NCBI GenBank assembly: GCA_024336345.1
Contig: JANFOG010000001.1
Span: 3,596,001-3,660,000, forward strand
Direction: 5' to 3'
Source: Mariannaea sp. PMI_226
Taxonomy: Eukaryota > Ascomycota > Sordariomycetes > Hypocreales > Nectriaceae
DNA length: 64,000 nt
The notes below the pieces were generated by a model. It was not told where the DNA came from and searched no databases. It worked only from the letters and a program-made list of their open reading frames with translations. The translations under genes were made by a program, and so were the position numbers. Shown one piece after another: positions 13,101 through 25,402 of the stretch; position 1 is the first letter of the stretch; every line of letters starts with the position of its first letter.

Positions 13101-15079
13101 GGTGGACGATTGAGATTTCCAACGTCGTCTTTTTGTTGATCACTGCTCCATGACAATATGTGAAGCAAAGCCACTTCCGTGCCAAAGCTTTCAACTCTTC
13201 TCTCATATCGTATTAACCAACAATATTGGTGCAAAAACGTAAAGAGTTGCTATAATAAGTTGGTAGTTGGCAGTTGGCAGTTATTTTAGGTTCCATCCGT
13301 GTGTTTGTGTGGTGATTGTGTGGAAAGCGGGTGGTGACGTCAAAGTGTTGGGTACGAAATTCCATGAGCTAAAAAGTTCAAATGAGGTAAGGTATGAGGC
13401 AGGACGGGATACCTACTTGACACGAGCACCTCGCATTTTTCTCAGTTGGTTGTGGCGCAGCCTCGAGTCGTTCTTCGAGAGTTAGACTTTAATGTGGAAT
13501 CAGGAGAGTTGACTACCTCACCTTTCAGTGTACCAAGATAGGTAAGGCAAGGTATGGAGTAGCTACATACATACACAGTAGTACGTAGTAGAGTCTATGA
13601 TCTGCTGGGCTTGGCTAAGATTACCCGAAAATACCCTGATTCGAGCATAGGTCAACAAATGCACGTGCTCTCTGGTGAAAAAATGTGGCTCCCCTTCCGC
13701 CCGTTCATGCATTGTTCTCTGTGCTGAAACAGTGTTCGGTACCTAGATATACTGACAATGCAATGCCTTGTATTCCGAAGACCGACCTTGTACAATCATA
13801 ATAGGGCGACGATGCGACCACTGGAGCGATCTGTGCAATAAGATTGCACGACCTCGGGCCATCGAGCTGCCGCCCTCCCATGGCCTAGTCAGATAAACGG
13901 CCTAGGGGAGGTACAAGCAAGTCCTTAGTGGGTGCGCTAACGAGACCTCAGGATGACCTCGAATCGAAGTTGTTCTTCGCTTGGCGATTTCGCCATGGCA
14001 TCCGTGGGGACCGAAAAAAAAAAAAGAATCCGAAACGGAGCGAGAAAAAGAGGTGAGATTAGATATCGGCGTAATCTGAATAAACTCAATGATTAATGTC
14101 TATGGTGCTCTAGGGCCTGCCTCACCTGTCAAGTTGTACAGCGAACCCTGAGCGGGAGCAGGGATGATACGGCATGAGCCCATTGGAAGGTGCTACATAG
14201 CATGTAGCATGTAGCATGTACCTGATTACTTTATATGCAACAATATGGAAGGCAAAGCGCCCTCTCTGCTCCGGGCTTAACCAGACAAAGGAAGGTACGG
14301 AGCCCACGCACACTTTCTTCGCTCTCGTTCTGGCAGCCCTAGGTGGGCTTCTGGCAGGTCTTGGTCCCTTTTCCTCCCCTGCCCCTGTAGCTGCTACTGC
14401 TTCGTCTGGGGGAAGGCCCGGAGACGGTGCCAACTCGATGGCCGAAGCACCGAACCCCAGAGTCTCCGGTACTCGGAAATCCCCACTAGCCAATCGCCTT
14501 GGATGGGTTGTTGCTACTGGAGCGCACAGTGCACCCAACCCATGTCATCGCCTGCATTGGTCTTTCCGGGGTAGCCGCTAGTGTCCTTGGATGCACCGTT
14601 TGATGATTGACAATGCAAAGAGCTCTCAGGTGCGGACACTGGGTGATTCTCTTGGACCCTCATCAGTTGCGGTAGGGGCATGTGGGCGCCGTCTGATCAG
14701 GTTTAGATCCAATGCTGCTTTTATTTTGGAACCCCCCTCTCTCATGCCACCTGTATTCTCATGGCCCATACTCACGCTTTGTGCATGATTATGCACACTT
14801 ATGTACGCAAAAACGGAGCGAAGCGTAAGCGAAACGTCAAACGTAGGCTCCCCCGTAACGAGGCAGGCGAGATCTTACCAGACCTCTTATTTAACATCGC
14901 TGGCTGGGAGAATTATAAATTTTATGGAACAAGTGTTAGAGACCGATTTGAAGGATGACCATAGCACCGTCAAGGGCTTGGCGGTCACTTTTTAGCGACT
15001 ACAACTTGACACCTAGCGCAAAAAGCGAAAGGTTGCGAGGGTCACAACATCTAACTATGCATAGGTGCACTTGGGGGCA
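10105..15079. other. Gene-poor block downstream of the fumarate reductase gene
   Basis: Nearly 5 kb contain no reading frame with recognisable domains, plausible splice structure or sustained codon bias on either strand. Small simple-sequence tracts occur at about 11774-11803 (AGCAGA-like) and 14198-14220 (TAGCATG x3). A GC-richer patch at about 14300-14530 stays open on both strands for over 100 codons, but its composition (Ala/Gly/Pro/Arg) is typical of chance frames. The block runs into the homoaconitase remnant that starts at 15080. Confidence 0.55.
14198..14220. repeat. Short tandem repeat, 7-bp unit TAGCATG
   Basis: Three consecutive TAGCATG units plus a partial fourth are visible. It is a minor microsatellite in non-coding DNA with no evident function. 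Confidence 0.85.
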
Positions 15080-16347
15080 TCTTGACGAGCCACACCCAAA
15101 GTTGTATCCCGAGACGAGAATATCATTGGGCTTAGCGATTGACTTGAATTCTGGATTATAATTCGCCATGCAAACATTCGCCATATCCTCTGTTGTCATA
15201 TCGTCTTGGTATGTCCATTTTCCGGCATAGATGTTATCCGTCTGTAGAGAGCCGGTATTAGTATGAAAGGCTCAAAGGATAGACCCAAAACTCACATCAA
15301 GGTTCTCAGCATCACAGAACAAGATCACGCCGCTGATCTTTTCTAGGAAGCCTGGAGTTATCTAAACAGTTGCCTTTGCGGCGTCGTCGCCCTGAGGAAC
15401 AGAAGACTCAACCGGTCGATAAGGGACTCTAGTTGTTCGAGAGCGCTATCAAACTCAAGGGAGATGCCGGTAAGCCAGTCCCATAACAGAACTCAATGCT
15501 GTTGAAGTTCTCGGGAGTTTTATAGATACCGGGACCTGAGAGTTTACTACTGAGAGCACTAGCTGCTACAACTTCAGGACTAGCAAGGTATGCATGCGCA
15601 ACTATTGGTGTGGTTAGTGTTCTGAAACGATCTTCTGAGAACGGTAAGAACTGTCGTCTTGAACCCATCCGGCCCTTTAAAATTGCAGTTCCAGGCAGAG
15701 AGGCCTGGAAGACTTATGCCTGAATAATGCGATAATAGAACGCATACGTGCCGTTGCTGAAGTTGTGGACCATTCCGTTGACATGTTACTGATAGTAAGT
15801 CGATGACCAATAGGGATACTCGCCATTGTCTCCTCAGAGAGAGCGAACTCAACACTGTGATTTAGTACGTCTGTAGGGAAGAGCCCGCACAGCGCTATAA
15901 TAACATCCTTCTCAGTTACGCCAGGAGGTAGTGTTCCTGTAAGTGCAACCGGTGCCACAGCAGGGACCTAGAACTAACTCTTTCCCGTTGCCCAGATCGA
16001 AGCTGTATCTGATCTTACCTGGGCGACACACCATGTTCCTTGGTAAAAGTTTCGATAAATTGGTATTTACGGAGATTGGATTCACTCTTCAATTGAACTT
16101 GATCGATGGCGAAGACGGGTTGCGAGGGTCCTGGATTCGTGTAGCGTTCATCGCCCTGATATTGTCAATCAAACGATCCTAAATCGGTTGCAAATGCGTC
16201 GCACATGAACTTCCGAGCTATCGGCCAAGTATTGTCGTGACTAAGGTACCTGTGAGGTCGTAATTGAACGTAGTCGCCGCTTCGAACGACGTTTCCTTCC
16301 GATAGACCGACTGCATAGCGTTGCATGATCTTCTCCGTGAGTGTTTG
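15080..16347 (-). pseudogene. Decayed homoaconitase (aconitase-superfamily) gene remnant
   Basis: Minus-strand fragments match homoaconitase (lysine biosynthesis, LYS4 family) in the correct order. They are [20 protein letters not shown] and a [11 protein letters not shown]...SHDNTWP segment (about 16347-16190), VFAIDQVQLKSESNLRKY (about 16130-16035), LTGTLPPGVTEKDVIIALCG (about 15945), AYLASPEVVAASALSSKLSG (about 15600), and finally [20 protein letters not shown] followed by GCGSSR (ending at 15080). A 54-nt intron (15295-15242, GTGAGT to ACAG) still joins ENLD to TDNIYAGKW as expected. However, there are frameshifts and stops. About 60-80 residues are missing before the LTGT segment, and about 200 before the AYLASPEVV segment. 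The second gap contained the cysteines that bind the 4Fe-4S cluster. After GCGSSR the similarity fades. The copy cannot make an active enzyme. A retained intron argues for DNA-level duplication, not a processed copy. Confidence 0.82.
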
Positions 16348-19300
16348 GTGGTCTCTTCTTCTTGGAAGGCAAGGCGCCAAGGGTGGGAACCCCGGTCACT
16401 TTGATAGACGGCACTGTTGCTCGATTGGTGGCTGTACAGTAGTATCAATTGCCGGTGGGGGAAGCCCCGGTGGCATTGCAAGTGGACGAGATGTTGATTG
16501 CAGAGGCGCTGACGAGATGCGCGGCGGGTCGCCCAGCTGAGCTTTCGAGCCTAAGGGCGGCCGCGATCTGAGAATGTCCGCCTTGCCGCCGAACAATTTG
16601 AATAAACACGCGGAGTCGCTCACTGCTTTATACGGCATATTGGACTGGCCAATCTTGTGAGTAATTGGAAAAACCTTAGGTACGTTGATGGTTTTCCGCT
16701 GTCGCAACTTTTACAGTTACAAACTTGAACTACCTACTCAGGAACGTCGTTTGGTCACCAATTTTTTTTTGGTCTTCAAAGTGCCAGCATCGGGGTAATG
16801 GTGGCCGTTATGAACGGTTCTCCGCGTGCATACTAGAGTCCCGTTCAGAATTTTATGCACAGGTTGCAGTGTGAGTTCTGGGTCGTAGTTATGTCAACAC
16901 CTCCTCTGCCCAGCCCAGCTCAGGTGAAAAAGCGGCGATGCTCTATTCCTCAGCGGGTTACAAAAGGTAGCAAATGCGTCCATTGTTAGTTAGTCACAAC
17001 CATCTTCAAGGTTCTGCTGCGCTCAGACTTCAATGCCCTCCAGGCAGCTGCTTTTCAGCTGACCCGTGCCCAAGTCTCGACTCGAAAATGGTCTCAAACC
17101 TTCTCGTTGTCAGTTGCGCTTACAATAAAGATCTGAATCAGTCTTATATTGGACTGGTCCAGAATCATCAATGCCATTGCTTCCCCATAGCCCAGAATAC
17201 GGTGGCCATAGCCCAAGGGCTCAGTGCCTACAATAGACAATATCTGCGAGATAGCCCTTCTACCTTCGCTTACAGCATACAGTCGGCGCGTTAGTATGTA
17301 TCTCACTCAGGCAGGTAAAGTTACCTCTGTCCGTAAGAGGGAGGAGGAAGTAATTACCGACGTTTTGCATCGGCAACAATCAATCCGTTGATCTGCAGAT
17401 AGTCGTAGTGGACTGGCATGTCGCGGTATCTCTCCGTCCGCGACATTTTGACATACAATGATAACCGACGTGTTCTATTCGATCCTCTCCCTTGGGTCAA
17501 CCCAATGCTGATCATGATCTGTGCTTATTTTCGCTCTCTTGTGTAAAAGTAACCGTGGAACGAGAGGGAGAAAACTACTATTGGGGGAAACATGAGGTCC
17601 CTACTGCGAGAGGATGCTCCTTCGTTAGAACCAGTCGAGGAAGTGAATCAGGTTTCAGATTCAGCGCGCTCAGATGGCCGGGCCACTTGGCTATCAGGAG
17701 CATAGGAAGAAGAAAAGAGAGACAAGAGAAAAAAATTGCATAAAGTGAAGCAAAAGATCCTCCCTGTGCAAAGACGGCTTCCGTTTCGTTTGATCGTCGT
17801 CAGCTCTTCCTACAATGCCACGATGCAAAGTCACACAACGGCGATACAACACACATCCATAGAAACTTACAGGAAAGACGAGATACAATAATGAGTGCTC
17901 TGTTGTCATCAAATACGGAGGTAAAAGTCAAATGCGATGCGCACTGTGCCTCGGACATGGGACCAGATCCTCCTGCTCAACGATGGACTAGGGGACGAAC
18001 TGGGGCACTTGGCGATATTACCATACTTACTATCTCACTAGGTACGTATGTAGTTTTGCGGGACATCTTAGTATTTGCGGGACAAAGTCTTCCAAGGCCC
18101 TATGGAATCATGAAAATGGGGACGACGTGACAAAGAGCGACAGCCACAAAGGGATCTCCAGCCCGCCAAGAGTGACCGTTCTAGGTTCTGCCAACCCAAT
18201 CACTTGCCTGCCCTGTTCCCCGCCCGTGCATGCCGATCCTTGCCGGATATTGCCTCCTGAAGGTCCTGAGTCGACTCAATCCGCTTTTGTCCAAGGGCCC
18301 CGAAGCCAAGTCCGCTGGCTTTGTTTTTTTTCAGAAGTCTCTTCGTCTTGAGGGCAGTGACCAGGCACTCCATTTGTAGTAATTTGGTGCGTACTATGCT
18401 TGAGTCTGTTCAGATTGCTCTGTTCCTGACACTGTACTCTGTGTGTGCTGCTGTGCGTTTCTCTGAATGTTGGTCGTTTTCGCATTCTCCTCGCGAGACG
18501 TTACAGGGGCCAGACTTTTTATTTCCTCAATTCCAATTTCAGATGCCCAAGCTGGCCTCTGTGCTTCTAGCAACTTCTCATTGTCCTCTCTTTCTTTCTT
18601 TCTTTTCTTTTTCTTCTTGTTTTGCCGTGGACCTCTTCCCTCAAACGCGCTGCTCTCTCCATCGCACCACTCGCTCTTTTTAACCCTCGCTTTGACTGAT
18701 TGACTCTGACCCAAGTGGGGGAACCGACTCTCTGGTGTAACCCGTGCCGTGCACCCGGTGTTCCGCGACCTCGTTAGCGGTCCAAGTTTCTGAAGCGCTG
18801 CACCTAAAACCCTCACGCAGGCTTGGTACCAGCTACATCCCCTCTAGTACATGCTCATTTGCTCATTTCTCGCAAAATACGACTATACGTACAGTGTGAG
18901 GAGACTGGCCGCAATACGCTACCGTACCGGACGGCTTTACGCTTGGTTTTGGGAGTCCGAGGGGCAGAGGAGCGGACAATTATGCCCTCACATTGATCAG
19001 CTCCGGCCGTTAGTTTCTATTCTTTCCAGCTCTGGCCAAGTGTGAATATTGAACTCTGAAGCGACCCTTCTTCTCCCTCCCTCTCTGTCTTTTGTGTTGG
19101 CAGAGGAGAGAACAAGAAGAGGCAGAGGAACAAGAAGAAGGGGGGCGGCGACGGTGCAACTCGAGCTAGCTGCTGTCCGGGCACATTGCGCATTCCTCAG
19201 CCACCATTTGGTCGACTCAACTCGACCACCTGTACATTGTACTGTACAGCGCCAGGGCGCCCGCTGGCAGCCCAGGTTCCCACTGGGGCGTTTTGATGGA

Positions 19301-19705
19301 TCGGTGGCGTCTAGTTCGCTGGACTTCATTTTCTGGGCAGTCGTCCATGGATGTGTCCTGTCGTCTCCACACCCTCCCCCAGTATGACCTACACGCCTAC
19401 TGCCCAAAAGAGTGCAATATACGTACCTTGTCTCCTCCCCCGGTGAAGCACACGCACAGGTGCAAGACTTTTGGTGAGCAGGAGCAAGAGGTGTGGGCAC
19501 CTTGGCTCCTTCCCTCCCACATTCTCCCATATTACCCACCCGCAATCCCGCAAATCGCCCAATCGTCCATGGTCCCCCGTTCTCAATCCTTCCAACCTCC
19601 ACCAAAATTGGTCGCCTTCCCGCATCGCTTGTTCTTCTCACAGGCAGAGGCACGCCAAACGCCAACAACTCTTGACCCTGGATTGACGTCGCAAAAACAG
19701 ACACC
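16348..19705. other. Gene-poor region upstream of the hexose transporter gene
   Basis: The minus strand just above the homoaconitase remnant (to about 16700) is Pro/Ser-rich in translation and could be that gene's decayed N-terminus. A minus-strand frame at 17094-17306 and a short ATG frame at 17446-17357 look mildly protein-like but match no family I recognise. From about 19050 the plus strand is pyrimidine-rich and is probably promoter and leader of the transporter at 19706. Nothing else is identifiable. Confidence 0.45.
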
Positions 19706-21964
19706 ATGGCTATTGCCATGGGCTGGCAGAAACCCGACAATGTCGCGGGCTCGTCGGCCCCGGCCATCATGGTCGGTCTTTTCGTTGCGTCTGGCGGCTT
19801 ACTCTTCGGCTACGATACTGGGTAAGGCCATCTTCGCTTCTCTGCCCCAATGCCCTTCATCCTCGCGCGACGTGACCGATTCGAACTCTCATCTCTCTGG
19901 AACGAGAAAATCAACGACGATGAAATGGAACGATGATGACTCTGGGTGGGAAACGTCATTTGTATCGTGATGGATTCGATGGCCTGGTTGGCTGCTTGAT
20001 CGACTCGACCGCTTCGACGACCGCGACATCACCCATCTCGAAGACGATGACTCCCGACCGGAATCACGAAATTACGCGAAAATAACAAAATGCATGTCGG
20101 CAAATGGCCAAGAATCGATGACATTTCGAAAGGGTGGCTTGCTTCGCCATTTTCAGCATCAACCCTATATCGACCGACAACGTTACTCCGAACCACTCTG
20201 CTCTCCCTTTGCCCTTCAACCAACTTTTCTGTTACAACATTTCGTCGCGTTTATCCATGAATTATGAGGCTAACTACCTTTGCTTATCGTATCTAGGGCG
20301 ATAAACGGTATTCTTGCCATGACCGAATTCAAAGAACAGTTCGGTTCAAAATGTTACGATGATAATGGCAAGATGGAAATATGCACAAAAGACTCATCCA
20401 TCATCGTGGCCATCCTCAGCGCAGGCACTGTCCTTGGCGCCTTGCTCGCTGCCCCGGCTGGTGACTTCCTCGGCCGCCGAAAGACCCTTTTAGTTGCTGT
20501 CGCCATCTTCTGCATCGGTGCTGTTTTCCAGGTTTGTGCTCAAGCAATCAACATGTTGCTAGTAGGAAGGTATGTTACTCTAATCCCTGAGATGCCTCCT
20601 TTTGGGAAACTCTGGCTCACCTGTGCATTAGACTAGTCGCTGGTATTGGCGTTGGTGCGATATCCGTCTTGGTACCTCTCTACCAGTCTGAGATGGCACC
20701 GAAATGGATACGAGGCACTCTTGTCTGTGCGTATCAACTGTCCATCACTATTGGTCTCGCTGCCTCTTCGGTGGTCAATATTATAACCTCTCGCTTCCAT
20801 AACTCATCTGCATATCGCACCCCACTGGGCCTTCAAATTGTCCCAGCTCTTATTCTGACCGCTGGTCTGCTACTCCTCCCCGAAACGCCTCGCTTCCTCG
20901 TTAAAAAGGGCCGCAACGAGGAAGCCGGACTCTCACTGAGCCGTCTGAGACGACTGGATATCACTCATCCTGCTTTGGTCGATGAACTGCAAGAAATCAT
21001 TGCCAACCATCAATACGAGCTCACACTAGGCTCGGATACTTATAAGGACATCTTTGTTGGCTCACCTCATCTTGGAAGACGAACCTTTACCGGCTGCGGC
21101 CTGCAGATGCTCCAGCAGTTGACTGGCATCAATTTTATCATGTACTACAGCACGTCCTTTTTCGATGGCGCCGGAGTCGAGAGCCCTTACACCAAGTCGC
21201 TCATCATTAACGTTATCAATGTGGTTTCTACTCTTCCCGGATTGCTTGTTATCGAGCATTGGGGTCGACGTCGACTCTTAATGGCAGGAGCCCTAGGTAT
21301 GGCTGCCTGTCAACTCCTGATGGCATCCTTCAACGCCGCCACAGGTGACGACCTGAAGAAGGTTTCACAAACCATTCTAGTCACCTTTTGCTCTGTCAAC
21401 ATTTTCTTCTTTGCCGCGTCGTGGGGTCCCGTGGTGTGGGTTGTCACCTCTGAGATTTATCCTCTCAAGGTCCGAGCCAAGGCCATGTCCGTTTCTACTG
21501 CATCCAACTGGGTCCTGAATTTTGCTATAGCCTACAGTTCTCCCTTCATGCTTGGTGACGGCCCAGGGAATGCGGCGTTTGGACCAAAGATTTTCTTTAT
21601 ATGGGGTGCGTTCTGTATATTGGCAGTTTTCTTCGTGTGGTGTATGGTGTACGAGACCAGCAAGATCAGTCTGGAACAGATCGACGAGATGTATGAGCGA
21701 GTGAATCACGCGTGGAACAGCAAATCATTCGAGCCAAGTTGGAGCTTCCAGCAAATGCTCGACGAAGGGTGGTCACCAAGTGCCCAACCACCCGCGGACC
21801 ATCAGCTGCAAACGACGACAACAGCATCAAGTGCCGATACGACTCTGGGTGATGGTGATTCATCATCGATCACTGTGCATAATTCAAATACAAACAGCAC
21901 TGCTACGTCCAATGACCAGAACAAAGCCCCGCCCGTCATGGCCAATGTCGATTTCAGCTATTAG
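19706..21964 (+). CDS. Hexose transporter or glucose sensor, sugar-porter MFS family (RCO-3-like)
   Basis: Three exons are inferred: 19706-19821, 20297-20569 and 20632-21964, giving 573 aa. Phases match at both junctions (GYDTG|AINGIL and LLVGR|LVAGIG). Sugar-porter signatures are present in order: FGYDTG in helix 1, DFLGRRKTLL in the loop between helices 2 and 3, PETPRFLVKKGR after helix 6, QQLTGINFIMYYST in helix 7 and GRRRLLMAG after helix 8. The usual PETKG element at the end of helix 12 is altered to YETSKISLEQID. A cytosolic Ser/Thr/Asn-rich tail of about 75 residues follows. Hexoses would be moved across the plasma membrane by facilitated diffusion or proton symport. The long tail and degenerate PETKG leave open a sensor role as for Neurospora RCO-3. 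The first intron (475 nt) is unusually long for this window. Confidence 0.9.
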
Positions 21965-22902
21965 GTTCTGACTTTTGCTCGAGTGTCTTTGTGTATATTG
22001 CATGTCTTCTGGTCATCACGTCACATACGGAATATCAGCGATGGAGTTATGACGAGATGGGAGTTTGTGGGGTTCACGTGTTTTATTTGACTGGTTCTTG
22101 GTTTTTTTTTTTTTTTTTTTTTACTTTTTATGTTTCTTTATATCCTATACGCATGTCTCCCGTTTTTTTTCAAGGTGAAAGGCGGAAGGGGGGTTATTGT
22201 TTTCGGGATCATTCACAACCAATATCGGGTCGGGGTTCACTGCTACGGATTTGGGAACTAGGAAAGAGGGTTGGGATACCACTCATCATCGCGAATTTGA
22301 GGTCACCATCGTTTTCAAAGGGGATGTTATGTCGTTCGATGATTGGGAGCCCAGATACCCCATTGGCTGCGACTAATTGTCAGGAAAGAAAAGGACGGCC
22401 AGATATTACGGCTGCGGACTGCTAGACTAGACATGCAACGCCCCAGCGAGGGTCTGATTGCCTGTCCAATAAAATCTACAGTTGATTCTGAGTTCTGTGA
22501 CTTCTCCTGCATGCCAAGTGACTACTTTTCTTAGTTTGGAATCACACAGGTATTCGCCTTGTCTTACTCGCCTTCGCGTTACTTTGTTGAACTCAACACA
22601 AGGCAAAAGCGCCGCCTCTGTGATTCCCTATTTCGACGCTACCTCGTCACTAGAACTAGAGTTGCCTTATCGAATCAATACTTCCAAATCACTCAATCGA
22701 CGGAAGTACAAATTGGGATAAATCACTTTCATATGTAATGAATGATATTTAAGCTACCGGAAGCCACCTTTAATGCTTGTCAGAGATTCTACCGGGCTCT
22801 ATGACTTCTAAGTCTCTTCGTATCGGACCCCGTTGAACTCCCGAGAGCGTTTATACCGTAAATCCCAGTTGTCAAATCCTGCGTGCTAAATACGTCGGCT
22901 CA
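21965..22902. other. Intergenic region with a long poly-T tract
   Basis: A run of 21 T at 22102-22122 lies about 140 bases after the transporter stop codon. The rest has no recognisable coding frame. The region holds the transporter 3' flank and the promoter of the RBR ligase gene, both plus strand. Confidence 0.6.
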
Positions 22903-24862
22903 ATGGACGAACCTGATGTTCAGCCCCTTCACACTGTCCATCCGATGCTTATGCGCCTCATGCATAAACACCATGTCTTTCCAATAGTAGATGAGCCGAC
23001 AAGGGAGAACTTGACCGAGGATCTTCTGGCTGAAGCTATCGGCCTGGCCATATCGTTAGAAGACCATGAGAGGCAGCTGGATATCCTATCCCGGATAATG
23101 TCGGACAAGGAGGTTGCGGTTCAGGGCCTTCAACATCCTGATATACAGAATTTAGATATCCAAGTTGCTCTAACATCAGACGAGAGGGTAGTCGCTTTGC
23201 GAGAGGAGACGCAGCTTGATGTTGATGATCCTCCCCGTCCGGGAAACTTGGGCGACTGTCTTATATGTTCCGAGGAAGCTCACGTCACTCTTCCATGCCA
23301 TTGCGTTTACTGTCTAGTCTGCCTTCGGGAAGCCATTCGCGTAGGACTTCGTTCCGAGGAGGCATTCCCTCCTCGATGCTGTGTCCGCCTCGGAGAAGCC
23401 ACAATTCGGCTAGCCCGTCGCCCGGCACTTTTGCATCTATACCGACAACTCGACATGGAGTACCAAACCCCGGCCTCAGATCGCCTGTACTGCTATGATG
23501 GTAAGTGCGCATTGTTCATTCCACCCTCGGGTGACGCAGAGTGCCGAGCTTGTGGGCGGCGAACGTGTGGACGTTGCCGCGAGCAAGATCACCCTGGCCG
23601 AGATTGCGGCCAAAGTCCAGGGGAGGAGAGAGAGGAAATTGTCGAAGATGTGTGGGCGTTGATGGATCAAATGGAGTAGTAAACTGTCCAAGATGCGGAA
23701 GGATGGTCGACTTGATTGACGGTTGCAACCACATGACGTGAGCACCCCCATGTCAATGAACCTAGACTTTTGTAGTTTCTCTAACGCTGATGGACGTAGT
23801 TGCTGGTGCGGCAGTCAATTCTGCTACATATGCGGCGAGGCGTGGAGAAGTCCCGACCGATGCCTTTGCCCAACTTACGGCCACTTTGATGAGAGGCTAG
23901 CTGTGGCTCGTCGGCCTGGCAAGAAACCAGAACGATGGAGACGATTCTGGAGGCCGATCCCTGGTGCAGTTGAACCCACAGGGCCGGAAGCCCTGAGGAA
24001 GATACCGCACTTGAGGTCCTGGGGGGGTGAACAACCTTTTGAGTGGCAAATACCCCGTCGACGGATGAGGATGGACTGGACAGAGCCGGCAGATCGAGAC
24101 GTGCCACTGCCATTACCAACAGAGCCCGATGCTCAAGACGAGAACCGTGAACAACCACAGGCCCAACCAGAGTTCCAGCCTTGGTTCCGGGAGCCCTTAT
24201 TCCAAGGTGTGGAGAATCTGCCAGCGGCTGTCAGAAATGCTCCAGAGCCCATCCCAGAATCGGCACCTCAGCCGGCCGGCATTGATGACCTCCTTGAGAT
24301 GAATAGAATGCTATTGGAGGAGATAGAGATGCATTTGGAAGATCTTGAGGTAAGTCATGACGACATATACAGAGCTAAAGAAGGGAAGAGGATCACTAGA
24401 GTAGGAGCTGAAGATCCCTTAGACTATTTACAGTCAGACTCCAGCTCTGGATTTCTGATTTTTCCAGAGGACCCGGAGGACCATAGAAGTAACCATAGCT
24501 GGAGCAGTGATAGTGATATCAATGCCATTAATGAGCGGCACGGAGGGTACGTCCGTCTTGCAGATGTAGAGAGAAGGGAAAGGGAGGAAAGGCACGCGAG
24601 AGAAATACATGGCCGCCAGAGAGGTCAAAGGGAAAGTCGGGAGAGAGAAAGGGATCAAGGACGAGAAGATGACGAGAGACGTGAAAGGCGTCGTCAGCGA
24701 GAGAGGCACCACGTTGAAAGAGCCGAAAGACGAAGACAAGGTGTGCAAGATGATCGCGTACGTGTTTCGGCCAACAGACAAGCTTTTGTCCGTAGACGTC
24801 AACACCACCGTCCAATTTCCCAATTGATTCAGACTATTCGATACATATGGAGGGCCAGGTAA
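22903..24862 (+). pseudogene. RBR-type (RING1-IBR-RING2) E3 ubiquitin ligase with an apparent frameshift
   Basis: RING1 begins CLICSEEAHVTLPCHCVYCL. The IBR has YCYDGKCALF and CRACGRRTCGRCREQDHPGRDC spacing. RING2 reads CPRCGRMVDLIDGCNHMT, then CWCGSQFCYICGEAW. The Cys after HMT is the expected catalytic residue accepting ubiquitin; it is joined across a clean 62-nt intron (23738-23799, GTGAGC to GTAG). Between IBR and RING2 the frame of the first part ends at TAG 23677-23679 (after DVWALMDQME). RING2 begins in the next frame (VVNCPRCG) from about 23680. No intron of normal size can bridge this without removing zinc ligands; the only GT..AG pair is about 30 nt. A one-base loss in an original tryptophan/valine stretch, or a sequencing error, would explain it. 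The 3' exon stays open to 24862 with a long Arg/Glu-rich tail, so decay, if real, is recent. Confidence 0.75.
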
Positions 24863-25402
24863 AGGAGAAAGAGCAAGGAGGATGGAAGAAAGTGGGCTCA
24901 GTCTTGCTCGGGGGGAAGTTCGCTGGTTGACGAATTTGGCGAAAACGATTCGGTAGAGTTCCCTAAGGCTGATGAAACATCGGCGCCGATATACTTGTGA
25001 CTTTATTTACTTTGACCTACGAAGCACCATGTTCTAGCCTGTCTTACACTTGTTATACAGAATTTGCAGGTTTCTTTACTGGGCTACTTTGTGAGACATA
25101 GATATGACTGGGCCTGAGGATATTTTGTGTCACAAAATAGTCGCAGTGTTTTGGATATCACTTGATAGATGCAATTCAAATTCTGCTAGGAAAGTTATTT
25201 TGAAGATTGTAATGCATAGTGAGTGCGTAAATGCTCAAGTCTATGTACCAACATGCGAAATAATTATATAATAGATCTGCCGTGTCTATGTCCATATGCT
25301 CCCTAATATTCTCCGAGAGATGCTGTTATCCGAGGCCTTATTTTGATCCCGATTTCCCAATATAAACAAAGGAAAAAAAAGTAAATGAAAGGAATAAAGA
25401 AA
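24863..25402. other. Short convergent intergenic region
   Basis: This AT-rich stretch lies between the 3' ends of the RBR ligase (+) and the drug transporter (-). It presumably holds both poly(A) regions. No coding or RNA feature is visible. Confidence 0.65.

Noticed and set aside
14122..14581. Overlapping frames of more than 100 codons on both strands in a GC-rich patch
   Set aside because: The translations are Ala/Gly/Pro/Arg-rich without motifs or splice context. Open frames on both strands are expected of GC-rich non-coding DNA.
23646..23680. A mini-intron (GTGTGG to GTAG) to rescue the RBR ligase frame
   Set aside because: About 30 nt is below the usual minimum for fungal introns, and no branch point fits.
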